From the NCBI GenBank assembly GCA_921293015.1, contig OV121092.1, forward strand, positions 8,500,001 to 8,564,000: a stretch of DNA of 64,000 bases, in the 5' to 3' direction. Position 1 is the stretch's first letter; every line of letters starts with the position of its first letter. Positions 36,383 to 48,558 of this stretch are shown piece after piece. The translations under genes were made by a program, and so were the position numbers. Below the pieces are notes generated by a model. It saw only the letters and a program-made list of their open reading frames with translations. It searched no databases and had not been told where the DNA came from. This DNA is from Phorcus lineatus (lineage: Eukaryota; Mollusca; Gastropoda; Trochida; Trochidae).

Positions 36383-36389
36383 TTAACTA

Positions 36390-38980
36390 GCACAAAGCTT
36401 AAGCCTCATCGTGCTTTTGTTTTAGTCTGCCATTACCTCGATCTGATGAATGATTTTGATATGGCCATAGTGATCCCAAACCTGATTTCTTAAATACAGA
36501 AACGTGTTGAATGATGAATTTCTATAATCGCGCATTCAATCAAGACTAAAATTGCGGCAAGCTGAAACAAAAGCTGCCACCCGACATCCATTCATATAGT
36601 TGTTCTCTGGTGTACAAGATGATTTAGTCACCTCATCATCCAGAGTCCTTTGCAGGACTTTGATTATTGCTATTGTCCCTGTTGCTATTTTTTAAAAATG
36701 TACTGGCTGAAACTGACACAACACCGTCAGATAATAACAATTCGATGAATCCCTCGAGTTAATTGATGGTAAACATAGATCAGATCAATTGATAGTGTCA
36801 ACTTGTCTTTGTTTTGTGTTGTTTAAAATCGGCAACAGATAGTGATCAACAATGTCATAAAGTATTTAAAAGTATTCATGATGGATACAATTTTGGATCT
36901 TTTTATGGTAATGTGTTCCTTCGTTGATAATCAATCTTGTAACATACTTTAAAAAAGGTTATTGTGTCCTTAGATTAAACGATGAATATGAATACTACAT
37001 ATCAAATGGATCGATGACGAATACCGTTTGAAGTAAACTGATGCGAATTTTCATCATCTCTTGAATTTGACATCAGTAGAACGTATTTGGATATTGATAA
37101 ACGATCTCTCAATCACTTTGCTAGTTGGTATCCAAGGATTTCAGAAGGCATATATATATATATATATATCCAAGATTGTTCGTTTCTGAATAAACAGGGA
37201 GCGAGCATAAGATGTTTCGTATAATAATGGTGTTACGTCTTGGTATTGTGTTCTGATTCTTCAAATCATCTTCGTTTGTTGAATATTCTGATGTTACCAT
37301 GATGCTGATAGGATAAGTATTTAAGAATTAACTGAGTAAACGATTCAATTTAAGGTCTTGAGTATGAAGCCTAAACTAAAAACCATCATGCTCCGAGGCT
37401 GAAGTTTCTTGTTTCGATAAATTTGATGCGAAGTGTTTAATAGTTCTTTAAAATGGTTTAACTTTATTGCGTTTCTGTCTTGTTGTTGGATATAAGTTTC
37501 ATTCAATAGATTATTTCAAAGAAATAAGAACACTACAGTTATCAATATGACTTCAAAATTGGCAAGAATCACATTATTTTCAAATAAGAGTTGTATTTCA
37601 AAATATTCTTGATAATTCACCATATGGATTATGAAGCGAAACTCTGAAACATGATACTCTGATACTGAGAGTTCTTGTTTTTATGTGGGTCTTTGACAGT
37701 TTATTGCGTATCTATCTAGTTGATGTGTCATTCGGTCTATACATTGCATGATTTTATGGAAATAAGAGTACACTGTTCTTTAGATGACTTCAGAATTCGT
37801 TTTTGAGATGACTTCAGAATTCGCAAGATGTCACTTTCAGGGTAGTTATAATTTTCAAACAATTGTAGTCTTTCAAAATATTTTTAGTTCAATGAGAACT
37901 ACCAATAACATTTTGATTGTTACAGAGAGGCTGTGAGTGTTTCTATATGAACTTCTCAATTAATGTCCTTTCAAGTTAGTCTCTGGATTCTTCATGTTCT
38001 GCAATAGATTCTCCTTGTTGGTTTTTCCTTTTGAATTTAACTTGAAAGATCAGGGTTTTAATTGTATGATTTCTATAAATTCATAAAATAAATTCTCTTC
38101 CTTACAATATTTTTTGAGACCGTTAATTAGTTGTGAAAGTAAATATTCAAAGGTGGATCTTATGATACAAAGAATATAAATTTTGATCAGGTAAACATAA
38201 TATTAAAGTTCAAACAAGACAACTTTTGAAAAATACTGCGGAGTCTTCTTGATGTGATTTGCATTTTATTGCATTTTGTATCTTTTTTGTCCATAAAAGT
38301 AATACTGACATCCTGATCCTAAGATATTATTGTAAATGTGTGCAACCTAGAAAGCACTGACCTTTGAAGTTTGTAGGTGTGAAATGATGACACATGACGA
38401 ATGGTAGGTAATTATTTACTAATTCATTATTGGTTAATAATTCATGACTCAACTTGTTGTGTTCCATGGTGATAAACTTCACACAGTGTTTCAATGGAAA
38501 AACTGAAGCACATGTAAAAGAACCATGAGAAAACGTCATCCCTCTTAATGAAATAAGCCATTAAATTTGTACACTTATTTATGTATATGTGATTTGATGA
38601 TTTTCATAATTGCATCATCAAACATTTTATAATCTTACAATTGATAATTGAAAGCTCTACACAAGACAATGATGTTGTGATGAAAATCTTTGGTGAAGTG
38701 AAACTAATAGCTGATATTGGAATTATCTCACACAATTGTCATGTCCAATATTATTGAAAATGTCGTCCTAAAATTTCAAATGACATTGAGGTTAGTTTTC
38801 ATCAAAAAAAGCTATTTTCAGCCTTAAGAAATCCCTCATATCTAGGTACGAAACTTCACTGTCCACCATCAATAAGTCTTCTTCATTCAAAGAAATATTA
38901 AATCATATCTTCAACTATGTCGATTGATATTCTTAATGGTTTGATGCTTGGAATGGAAAACGATGATTTCACTATAGATC
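36390..38980. other. AT-rich intergenic stretch
   Basis: This lies downstream of ZC3H10 in that gene's transcription sense. I see a short (TA)n run at about 37,150-37,170 and a small direct repeat 'gatgacttcagaattcg' at about 37,782-37,826, but no exon-like segments. Confidence 0.5.
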
Positions 38981-38986
38981 ACAATT

Positions 38987-38992
38987 TTTATT
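38987..38992 (-). terminator. Poly(A) signal of ZC3H10
   Basis: A minus-strand AATAAA lies 76 bases past the stop codon and inside an A/T-rich stretch, which is a normal position for the cleavage signal of a short 3' UTR. Confidence 0.6.
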
Positions 38993-39067
38993 TTTGAAAG
39001 ATATGAGTGCTATAAAAAAGCGCAAAACAGATGCATTGTGTACTTACTATAATATATACAGAGAGTT

Positions 39068-40225
39068 TCAATGTGACAGACTGCTTGGCACACCTGCGAC
39101 TCTCATACTCTGAGACATGATAGGGTAGGACACGAGGGACGAGGATTGGGCCGCTGTATATTGTGGAATACTTTGGGTGATGGTGCCTGCGCCTTGGAGA
39201 GGGTTTTGCTGCAATGTCACTGGCGTAAGGCCCACCATGGATGACGGATTTAATGTCACCGAGGGATTCATAGACTGTGCTGCAAGCGCTGATTGATTAG
39301 GTGGATGGACCATCTCGCGCGCAATTCGCTGAGCTGTCTGCAATGCATGCTGGGTAGCCATTTCACTGTTCAACGCAATCTGCTGGCTCAAGCTTGTGTT
39401 CAAGTGATTCAGGGGTGCCCCTGTGCCCGCCACAGTCACTGCTGGGGTCATAATGGCTGTGGACTTGCTGACGCGGTAGCGCGCATTCTGTTCAAGCAGC
39501 ACCTCATTGGTTGCAGTCAAATCTGCCACTTGTTTCTTCAGCTCTTCAACTTTGCGCCGCAGCATGCAGTTTTCATCTTCAAGCATATGCAAGCTCAAAG
39601 GGCGCATTGGCGGAGGGTAGCGACCCTCAAACCCAGGATATCCATCAGAATCTAGTCGGCGCCTCTTAATGGGACCGTGGACATAGTCGAATCTCTCAAA
39701 TGCATCGTTTTCATAGTTGTTATATGGCTGGTTCCTTGGTGGCCTGATCTCAGTTTTGCGCATTTCATAGTCATACTCATTTGTATTGAGATGCCTGTAC
39801 TTGCACTTGGAACCTCGTTTGCATTCACGTTTTAGGAAATCCTTACAAATTGGCACCTCTCCTTTTAGAATTGGCAGGGAATGGGACGTGGCGCCAACAC
39901 CTAAAGCTGCTTGCTGCTGAAGGCGAACAGGAAGTTGCGCTGTTTGAAGATAAAATTCTTCCTCCTCACGTGAACAGTGAAGAAATTTGCAGTTGGATCG
40001 GCGACAGCCTGTGTTTTGAAAATCATGGCAGAAAGTGAGGTCTTGTTTCTTTCCAAGGTCTTTGGCCTCGTGAATTGAAGGATGGCGGTACCGACAACGG
40101 TTACCTCTTTTGCAAACATTTCGTAAAAAGTCTCTACAGATGCTGTCTTCCTCCTTGCCGTTCATATGCTTGGAGTTGCCATTATATCGCATGTCCTCAC
40201 TTCCACTGTCACTGTTGTCTGACAT
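39068..40225 (-). CDS. ZC3H10: Zinc finger CCCH domain-containing protein 10
   Basis: From the chosen ATG the protein has 385 residues, close to vertebrate ZC3H10 (about 430). Three CCCH fingers are visible: C30-C38-C44-H48 (spacing 7-5-3), C66-C74-C79-H83 (7-4-3) and C127-C135-C141-H145 (7-5-3). A basic KRRR motif follows at about 187, then a coiled coil of about 35 residues with EELKKQVADL and NEVLLEQNARYR. A Gln/Ala/Ser/Thr-rich tail ends in YPIMSQSMRV. The finger-finger-finger-coiled-coil order and the tail motif identify the family, which binds RNA and has been linked to microRNA processing and mitochondrial control in mammals. The coding sequence is uninterrupted. The start at 40,225 has G at -3 and opens an acidic Ser/Asp/Gly stretch typical of the family. 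An in-frame ATG at 40,309 would add 28 residues but has a poor context. Confidence 0.93.
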   Translation of the reverse strand: MSDNSDSGSEDMRYNGNSKHMNGKEEDSICRDFLRNVCKRGNRCRYRHPSIHEAKDLGKKQDLTFCHDFQNTGCRRSNCKFLHCSREEEEFYLQTAQLPVRLQQQAALGVGATSHSLPILKGEVPICKDFLKRECKRGSKCKYRHLNTNEYDYEMRKTEIRPPRNQPYNNYENDAFERFDYVHGPIKRRRLDSDGYPGFEGRYPPPMRPLSLHMLEDENCMLRRKVEELKKQVADLTATNEVLLEQNARYRVSKSTAIMTPAVTVAGTGAPLNHLNTSLSQQIALNSEMATQHALQTAQRIAREMVHPPNQSALAAQSMNPSVTLNPSSMVGLTPVTLQQNPLQGAGTITQSIPQYTAAQSSSLVSYPIMSQSMRVAGVPSSLSH

Positions 40226-40663
40226 GACTGCCACTTTGCTGTTTTGGTTATACACAATCGCGATTTTTGTCACTTGTGTGAAATCGTGGATGGTTCCAGT
40301 ATCAGTCATAGATTTAGCGCACGATTTGGATTTGTGAAAAATTATTGACACGTCACACAACTGTTTATTGTGTGGTTGCTGTTTCCAATTATCTCACATC
40401 TTAAAGTGTCGTATTCGATTTTTGAATTTGTGTGACACTTGAAGGCAAATGTACAAAGATGAATGGTTACAACAATCAAACACAACAATCTTGCTGCAGC
40501 TATGGTTTCAGTCACAAGATTTCTAGCCGCTGAAAACACTCCCGCATCAAGCAAATAGGCAGCTCGATTCAGCCAATCTAATCGCAGCTTGTGACACCAA
40601 CAGGCCAGGCGAACTAGGACAACGACGATAGCTTAACTACAAGTTGATTCTCAGCCAGGTCAT
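40226..40663 (-). other. 5' leader of the ZC3H10 exon with splice acceptor and short uORF
   Basis: A strong 3' splice site (tttgttttctttcag on the minus strand) places the exon start at 40,663. The exon opens with ATGACCTGGC, a uORF of eight codons ending in TAG, far upstream of the main start. The leader must join a non-coding first exon at higher coordinates that I could not find. Confidence 0.55.
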
Positions 40664-41853
40664 CTGAAAGAAAACAAATATTCAGTTAATGTTCAGCGGC
40701 ATTTTGCGCAATTAATATTTAATTTCTATCTCAGGGTGCCCTATATAATCTATCCTGGAAAAACAAGCATAGCGTAATTGATACTTGAAAGCAAGCTTGT
40801 TTTTTTGCTATTGACATTCCAGTAGTAGCGTAAAATGATAGATATTGTTTCAAAATGATTGATAATGGAATGGATCAAAATTTACTCAATTTATTAAGTT
40901 CAGAATAGTATGTTGCTTCTGAAAACAAAATTTCAGTTAATTGCTTTTCTTTCCCTTGTGGCTGTTTAATTTACTTGGTGATTGAAAGGTTTAATGTTGG
41001 TTATCTTGAATGTCAACTGTCATGGTTTTTTTCAAACAATCATTTAAAGGAGAATAAAAGGGTACATGACAGGAAATGATTTATACAATTTTTAATTATT
41101 CAAATTACCAAAGCTGATAGTCCTCTTCTTTTTATCAATAGTAAAGTGAATAATGATGAAAAGAAAAAGGATGAATATAGATGTAAGATAAAAAATATTC
41201 AGCATAAAAAAGAAATCAGGCATCTTTAACGGAGCAAAAAAAAACAAAAAAAAACAAACACAACAATTTAACGCAAAGGTTGATGCAGCGTCGCAATCAA
41301 TTTTCACATATTTCATTCTGCTGAGCTATCAAATGCAAGCCATCTCTTTAATGGGTGCCATTCTGAAACAATGGGTTGGGGCCATGATCGCCAAAATATG
41401 TCATACTGCACGATGCTTCAGACACTTCTCATGCTAAAGAAAGCATTTGCTCAGTTGTTATTTGTTGCCCGCTTTGATATATTATCTTGTATTGTAAATA
41501 CATAACATGAAACCAGCTATTCACAGCTTGAAACTGAGGGTCACTTCCCTGGTAGGAATGATGTAAAATGATATATGAATGTTCATTATAAACATACTTT
41601 AATCCATTAATTGTATAACTAAATAATTGTATTACTGTCAATAATGTGAAACTCATCTCCAGTATTAAGAGATGCTTTGTTCTTAATTCCAATAGTCCAA
41701 CTATGCATTAATAACTGAAACTCCAATAAAGACTGGTGTCACAGAACCTAAACTGGAACTGTGATACTGCTAGAAGTGTTTCTGAGAACTATGTCTTATT
41801 ATGTTGTTAACAGACCTGACCATTGTTTTTCAAAGGGGACCATCGTCGTCATC

Positions 41854-41859
41854 TTTATT
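41854..41859 (-). terminator. Poly(A) signal of an unidentified minus-strand gene
   Basis: AATAAA lies about 86 bases past the stop codon of the candidate terminal exon at 42,219-41,945. Confidence 0.4.
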
Positions 41860-41944
41860 GAAAGACCTCTTTTTCAAGACTTGATAAAACTACTCAGTAA
41901 TATTTCTTAAGGGGATATTGGCTACCGTTTTTGCTAAGTATCCC

Positions 41945-42219
41945 TCAAAACTTTGATAATACGCTATTCAAAATGGTATATTCAGTTAAGATTTTGCCAA
42001 AATGAACATCTTTGCTGCTCAGAACAGTATTGAAAAGTCTAGAAGAAAAGCTCTGGAGATCAGATTTTCCGAATCTATCTATAATTTTTAGGACCTGTTG
42101 GGATGAAAATCTGCTATTGATTAGAACAGGTTTACCTGGGACTACTTGACACGTAGTTTCATCTGATATTAATCTACTAAAGTTTTTAAGTATTGACAAA
42201 TTGATTTGTGTCAAAATTT
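41945..42219 (-). CDS. Candidate 3'-terminal exon, unknown protein
   Basis: A pyrimidine-rich acceptor (ttctttgttcgttacactgtag) is followed by about 90 open codons, a TGA stop and a poly(A) signal. The peptide looks helical and soluble: INLSILKNFSRLIS, VLINSRFSSQQVLKIIDRFG and VHFGKILTEYTILNSVL. The codon use is ordinary. The entering phase needs one base from the previous exon, whereas the nearest upstream candidate (44,236) leaves none, so at least one exon is missing or this belongs to another gene. No family is assigned. Confidence 0.4.
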
Positions 42220-42844
42220 CTACAGTGTAACGAACAAAGAAAACATGATTAAAATGTATTTTTGCTTTTCAACGAAGGAAGGTCATGCACTGAGACATTA
42301 TATGGCTGACTTGTGATGGTTAGGGTGAATGGGACCAAGAGTCACAGCGCATATTCCAATAGATGTCTTAATCAAAGAAAACTGTTGTACACTGGGGACC
42401 CAGTTCAAGGGGACATGGTTGACTAAATCATGTACTTGCAACAAGCCGTTACACATCTGTGCTTTATGCTTGGCTTGTGGAACACAGTTTTCTCTTGAGT
42501 AGAATTATGCTTCTGGACTCTCTTGCATGAAATTACCTCAATGCTTGACATGTTTTAAACTAGAACAAGACATGAACTACATGAGAAAAGCTTGAAAGGT
42601 TGTGGCATGACTTTATGAAATATTTCATCTTTCAACATCTTGCTTCAGTAATGAAGCAGAAAGCTTATGAAGAAATGCAGTTTACAAACAATTTCATATA
42701 AGTATTACAAGAAGTAGAGATGTTACATTCTTTTCAAACTGATATATATTTTTAATTTATTTATGATTACGACAATTGTAAGATAGTACAAGTTTAATAA
42801 GCAAGACTTGAAATTGCTGATCTTTGTCATAAATGAACTTCAAT

Positions 42845-43095
42845 GACTTTAGGTGAGGTTAGGTGACTTGGGCATTAACACCGCTTTCATGATATTGCAG
42901 CCGCTTGTATTATTGCAGGGACAAAGCCCGCAACAACAATGTGCCCATGCATTATGATGAAACCTGCAAGCATAGGCTTGGAACCATGGATGATACTGCG
43001 CTTTAATTCAGTGTAGCATTGCACCCACACCTAACTGCATGTAGAACAGTTCTCTATCGCAGACACAGTTGCCGAGCAACTGGCAGGATATGATC
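42845..43095 (-). mobile_element. SINE, family 2, head lost
   Basis: It closely parallels 52,365-52,580: 'gaggtgacttgggcattaac', 'ccgctttca', 'attattgcaggga', 'gtgtagcattgcaccca' and 'gtagaacagttctctat'. The tRNA-like B box seen in the 52.6 kb copy is not present. Minus-strand orientation. Confidence 0.7.
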
Positions 43096-43704
43096 TTTAG
43101 GACACATTTGGGCATTTTTAGCAAAACATAACAAGTAAATGAACTTCCATTTGTCATGTGATGGGCATGAAGGCCGTATTCAAGCTTTCCGAGGTATTTT
43201 GATAGACAGCAAAGCATAAAGCAATCATGTTTTCTCATCATTGGACCTAATTAGGATGATTAGTATTTGTAACAAGCAATGTCAATAAATCAAGCAGAAA
43301 ATGGTAACATTAGAAAATAATCATTAACTGAAAATGGAATGACTTGTTAAATGTTGGATATCACTTATGAGCAAACCGTCAGTTTTGTAAGATTCTTGAC
43401 TGTCACTAGAAAACAATGAACATTCCATTATGAAATAAAATGCTTAACTGTAACCATCGCCATTCACCATTAAATCTTTTTCATGCACTGATTTGCTTCT
43501 TATAAATTCATACACCCACAAACCAAATCACATTATCAATAAGCTGGAAATATTGATAAAACATCAGCGCTTAATTGAAATATCTTTGTGTTGCATGAAT
43601 ATTATTAAAGAAGCAATTCATTCTCTGTAAAATTCAATACAAGCATAATAAAAACAGTTCACACAGACTTCAATTCTTATGTCTACACCAGAGCAAGCTA
43701 AAAC

Positions 43705-44105
43705 AACATCATTTTCTGATAACATGGCCTGAAGCTAAGTTGGGGGAACAATCAATTATTTGTTAACTGTGTTGTGAAACAAGAATTTTTTCAGAACCAA
43801 TCTGTGGAACTCAATTAAACTCCGATTCACCCTCAGAGGGCACTGTTGAATAAACGGAGTGTGCCCTCGGCTGAATTATAAAGTCACCTGGAAATCCTGC
43901 TTCAAAGAAAGGTTCTCTGGAACAATTTCCGACCCCTCATTATGGCAGTTATTTTATTGTATGGCAAACCATAAACATCTTTGAAGTTCATGTCAACTCC
44001 ACAAAGACAAAAGCTTATGATCCTTGTGTTTTGGAAATCACTGATGTAATGCTAAGCATGTTTTCAAATTTCGTGCTTTGTAGTTTATGTCGGCCCTTTG
44101 GGTGT
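43705..44105 (+). repeat. Recurrent ~430 bp block, copy 4
   Basis: The match to 5,280-5,710 and 29,265-29,665 is clear over its whole length, ending with 'tatgtcggccctttgggtg'. It lies 11 kb beyond the end of the large repeat units, inside the presumed intron of a minus-strand gene. Confidence 0.75.
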
Positions 44106-44235
44106 GCTGAGCAATGTTATAGGCTTCTGTGCTTTCTTCTGAATACTGCCATTTGTATTGAATCAATTTTTTTTTACATTATTCCTCTGATCTGAATTTC
44201 TCTGTAATGCTGCAATTTCTTAGTATTTTTCTCAC

Positions 44236-44406
44236 CACTGATGAGATATAAGATAGAGAAATATGTTTCCTGTGAAATGAAACAATGTCGTCATAACTGA
44301 CAGTGTAGCAGTATGTCACTATGACATAATAAATTGCTTTATTGGGAATTTGAAATAAAGATACCAAACTTTCCAAACCATGAAATATAGAAAATAGTAT
44401 AACTTT
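44236..44406 (-). CDS. Candidate internal exon G of an unidentified gene
   Basis: 171 bases, phase 0 to 0, between an acceptor (gactgatgtttcag) and a donor (CAGTG|gtgaga). The frame is open for 57 codons with FSIFHGLESLVSLFQIPN, IYYVIVTYCYTVSYDD and FHRKHISLSYISS. The phase fits candidate exon F at 47,017-47,071. A stop in the same frame lies beyond the donor. Confidence 0.4.
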
Positions 44407-47016
44407 CTGAAACATCAGTCAAAATGTTAACACAGACCACTTGACAAGTAAAGCCAAACATTTTCCAAAAAAATAAAGAAATATGATTTAACTGGTAACT
44501 GATTTCTAGTCTTAAGTCCTGACATCATGACAAAAGATTTTATTTTGATTGTTAAAAAGAAAGAAAATTTAAAAGTAAAATTTTAAAATTTTAATAAATT
44601 AATGATTACCATTATCACAAACAAGTTAGAAAAAATGCCAGCGAGAATAATTATGCAAAAAATGCCACCAGGAATGTTTCATAAATATGTATGTGGCTTT
44701 TATAAGAGCCAAAATATCATTTGGCATGAGTTAAGTTCAAATCGCCTAACTAAATATGCATCTTTATCTCTTAAATGCAAAAATTAAGGTGTTTTCTTTT
44801 TTTGAAATTGTAAATTAAAAAAACCCAGCCATATAAATGTTAAGATGAAATTCTTTTAAGTGTTTATTAGTTAAATGATCTATTATATTTGATGTTGTGT
44901 CTGCGGTAAGTAAGTTTCCAAAATTACATCTCAATCACTGGTGCAAGCCACTGTTAGGTTTTTTATCACAAATTTCGACGATACCCTGTTTAAATAACAA
45001 AATCTATCTAGTTTGACATACTCTGCGCCCTTAAAGTTAAAATAAATGTAAATGTCACTGCAATTATTTACATTTCATAGAGGACATATAACAATTAAAT
45101 ATATCTTGGATGACTCCAACCATATTTTGCATTACCTTAAACTAAGCTGTCAATTATTATTATCAAATTTGTTTTGAACATATTTCATTGACACAAGCTT
45201 CACCATTTCAAGAACAGTCATGAATGGTCAAATGTATTTTAAAAAACACCAAAACCAACCAAGTTTTATGATACTTTTTTGCTCATACTTTCACAACAGT
45301 GGGTGAATCTTAAAGGCACACAGATACATATATATACAAAGTCATTACATGACAACAATGAAAACATTTGGCAGAACAATAGTTGTATTTAAAGTAGCTT
45401 ATATATCACTGAGGAACAATCAGACAGAATATATCATATTATGTTATTTCCAAATGAAAAAATTGACACAGATTTCATTATGAATGACATTCGATATTCT
45501 GTATTCTGTCAATATTTTTCTTCCCAAGGGATAATTCCTATTTGATCAAATAAATTATTCAAACTTTCAAGGCCTGGCTGTTTTCATATCGGATGTTAGA
45601 TCCTCTAATCAACCCTCAAAAGCATCAAACATAACCATTAGAATAATGAGCTGACAAACTGCTTGAAAAGTTTTATTGATATCAATGAAATATTTTTACA
45701 GTTTATTAGCAAGAGATTTAAAAAAGGTTAAGTTATCAAATACATTCAAGCAACCTCCTCTATTTCTGATTTTGCAAACTGTGCTATGACATTTGTTTGA
45801 AAATGAAAGTTTTTTAACATTGTGATAACACTATCTGGAATGGTACCAATTCCTTTTGCACGATTCAACCAACACCCTAAAAGTAATTCATGCAACACTC
45901 ACTGCTCCAAACACCTATTCACTCAATCAACAGGTCTTGGCAAAATATAGAGGTTCCTTAAATTTTATCGTAGACCATGCCAAAATTTAGACATTTAAAC
46001 CCACATAGAATACCCAAAAATGAAGAAAGAATTGATGAGCAATAAGGAATTTTTTATGGATAAAAAACTCCTTTTTTCTGTGAAAGCAGCGTTGATGAAT
46101 TGATGAGGTTTGCATATATTTTATACAGTAGTGTGTTTTTATAGTAAGTGTACAAGAATTTTTACTATTGCAGGTATAACCCAACAATGTTTGTTCTTTG
46201 TCTATTTGAATGAAATGTACTTCCTATGCATGCAACCCTGGGTAATGTGTTATTATACATCCACCACAGGGGTCCTGAAAGTGAAGATACTATATTCATG
46301 TTCAATGTTTCGGAATTCTGAACTTTAATCTGACATCGTTTGAGTTTCTTGACGATAACAATTATGTCAAAACAACACCTTTATTATAAATTTACAATTG
46401 AGAAGAAAGCAGTTGTATAGCCACTGAAATGTTGTCATCCTCACCATTAACTAATGTTGTTTCAAAGAAATTACATAACCTTTAAAAAAAATTGATACAC
46501 AATTCCAACATGCCCTTTTTCAATGGCATATAGGAGTTGTTAATACAACACAATGCAAATATATTATGGATAACAACTTATTTTTACTATTGCTCATCAT
46601 GTTCTGGGCTACTTTGATCTGAAAGTCTCGGCAAGTTGTATTCAACTAGTCATGACTACACTTGCCCTAGCCACGTTGGTCATGTAGGGGCTTTATGTAT
46701 GGAAATGCTCTCCGTAGTTAAAAAAAAGAAAAAATGATTACACAGCTGATTACAACACCTTGTTATGATAGAAAGACAAATAAATCTACAATCAGTCGAC
46801 CAGCATTAATTATCAATAAAAGAAATTCAGACTAGTTTGCATCTTGACCTGAAATGGCCTATTGAAGCCCTCCCATTCTGTAGATCAACAAAGGACAGAT
46901 TACCACGGCTTTGAGCACGGATTAGTAGGCTCAACTCGCCTACAACTATTGGACATCAAATACACCCCCAGGAACAGTTTGTTTACCTGGTAGATGAGAG
47001 TTAAGGGTGTCCTTAC

Positions 47017-47071
47017 CAGGTCAAGCACAATATAGTGATGTAAGTGTCTCACTTGAAACAGATAAACTATT
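47017..47071 (-). CDS. Candidate internal exon F of the same gene
   Basis: 55 bases with excellent splice sites: acceptor tctttgtcatcttccag and donor GACCTG|gtaagg. Only one frame is open: a leading A, then 18 codons reading IVYLFQVRHLHHYIVLDL. The leading A completes the codon left open by exon E, and the exit phase 0 fits exon G. Confidence 0.45.
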
Positions 47072-48115
47072 CTGGAAGATGACAAAGAATCTAGGATAAA
47101 AAAAGAATGGATGATGAAATAAATACATGAAAAACAATGATTAAAAGACCTCCTTGAAGTCAGTTTTCAAGTAATTTGAGCTCAATTTTTTCTATTTTTC
47201 ACTTTAATTGTAAAAAAAGAATTAAGCGACCAATTCACAGAATTTTAAACTTGTTTACAAATAGGAATAGGAATTGACATTGCCTATGGATTAGCTATGC
47301 TGACAAAAATTGTCTGTCCACAGGCTAGTTACAAATGTGTTGAAAACTTAACAACATGACAAAAAATTGTTCTAATTTGTCTTCAACAGAAGAGATCTAC
47401 TTGAAGTATATCAATATTGATGAGATTAATAAACATATTAAGTAAATATTAAGAGTTTAATCATATTCAAACAGGAAGTCATCAAATTGCTATGATGTCA
47501 TATAAATGATGACCTCCAAAAGCCATGCTTACCAAAACACTACTGGTCTATTGGTAGCAATGCAGTTAGAAATGACAAAACTTTTCCCTTGGAAATGATG
47601 GAAAATTATTTATGAAATATGCAATTTTATTCTCACGGTTTTTTAAAAAGCAAATCGAACAATACTGATTGCTAAAAGAAAATACACTCTTTGCAAGCAT
47701 AAGATATTTGTAGCATTTATCAACTCTGGTTATATTTGATATCAAGAAAAAGTTGGTTGAGTATTTAATGTACAGCATACAGAAATAACTGACTCATATA
47801 TTACTAAATAAACTTCATCGTTCAATAGATGCATATTTAATAACCCAGGAATAATATCACGCAGCTGTTTCCTATCACATAACATTTTTAACATATCAAA
47901 AAATAACTCTAACATTTTTCATTGGTGAAAAGGGTGATGTATATGACATAAAAATTCATCATTAGCCATTGAACAGCTCTTCAGATGATATATATCATAC
48001 AGGTAGAGTGTAATTGGCCAAAGATGATACGAAACTTTAAGTTTTTGTGATAACGACTCCTCATTAATCATGCAATGTCTATCACTTTGCAATATCAGCT
48101 TTTATAGAACATCAC

Positions 48116-48260
48116 CTGTTAGTTATGTCAACAGAATTGTTGCACGATTGCCCTGACCTATTTATCAGTGGATATCTCGTATCTGTTTTGAAGAAACACG
48201 ACTTGAAAAACAAACCGCCAAAACCTGAGGCATGTGTTCCTGTACACAGAGAAACTATGG
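48116..48260 (-). CDS. Candidate internal exon E of the same gene
   Basis: 145 bases between a strong acceptor (tttctccatttccacag) and donor (AACAG|gtgatg). The open frame has two leading bases, 47 codons and two trailing bases. The peptide has SLCTGTHASGFGGLFFKSC, FKTDTRYPLINRSGQSC and NNS. The plus strand also stays open here (ATG at 48,125, about 64 codons), so the coding strand is not beyond doubt. Splice sites and phases favour minus. Confidence 0.4.
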
Positions 48261-48360
48261 CTGTGGAAATGGAGAAATCAATTCTTACATGCCCCATTAA
48301 CTATGTGCGAAAACATTAATCATAGGCTCTTAATAGGAAATGCCTTAAGCACATTGATAC

Positions 48361-48432
48361 CTGGGTCAAAGATGATTTCATACCATTTCGATCTTGACAG
48401 CAAGAGGTTTATACAACCAGTGCCATGTAACA
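48361..48432 (-). CDS. Candidate internal exon D of the same gene
   Basis: 72 bases, acceptor 'tttcataaatgcag', donor GACCCAG|gtatca. The only open frame has two leading bases, 23 codons (GCINLLLSRSKWYEIIFDP at its end) and one trailing G. The trailing G joins exon E without a shift. Confidence 0.35.
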
Positions 48433-48530
48433 CTGCATTTATGAAAGTGAACTGATGGATTGACAGTTTTCTTTGAAATCTCTTGCTCAATGGTACAAAG
48501 TGAAGATTTCTAAAATAATCTTAACTTTAC

Positions 48531-48558
48531 TCAAGTTAAAGTCAGCATTCCTCAAATT
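48531..48558 (-). CDS. Possible 28-base micro-exon C
   Basis: It lies between 'cctcttggttgagag' and 'AACTTGA|gtaaag' and encodes NLRNADFNL plus one base. It would connect exon B (phase 0) to exon D (phase 1). Such a short exon is easily a coincidence, and a different exon may do this job. Confidence 0.15.

Noticed and set aside
39293-39655. 120-codon plus-strand frame opposite ZC3H10
   Set aside because: Shadow of the ZC3H10 coding sequence, with no independent support.
41945-42219. FANCE C-terminal exon
   Set aside because: The stretch VHFGKILTEY recalled the end of that protein, but the rest does not align and the terminus is too short.
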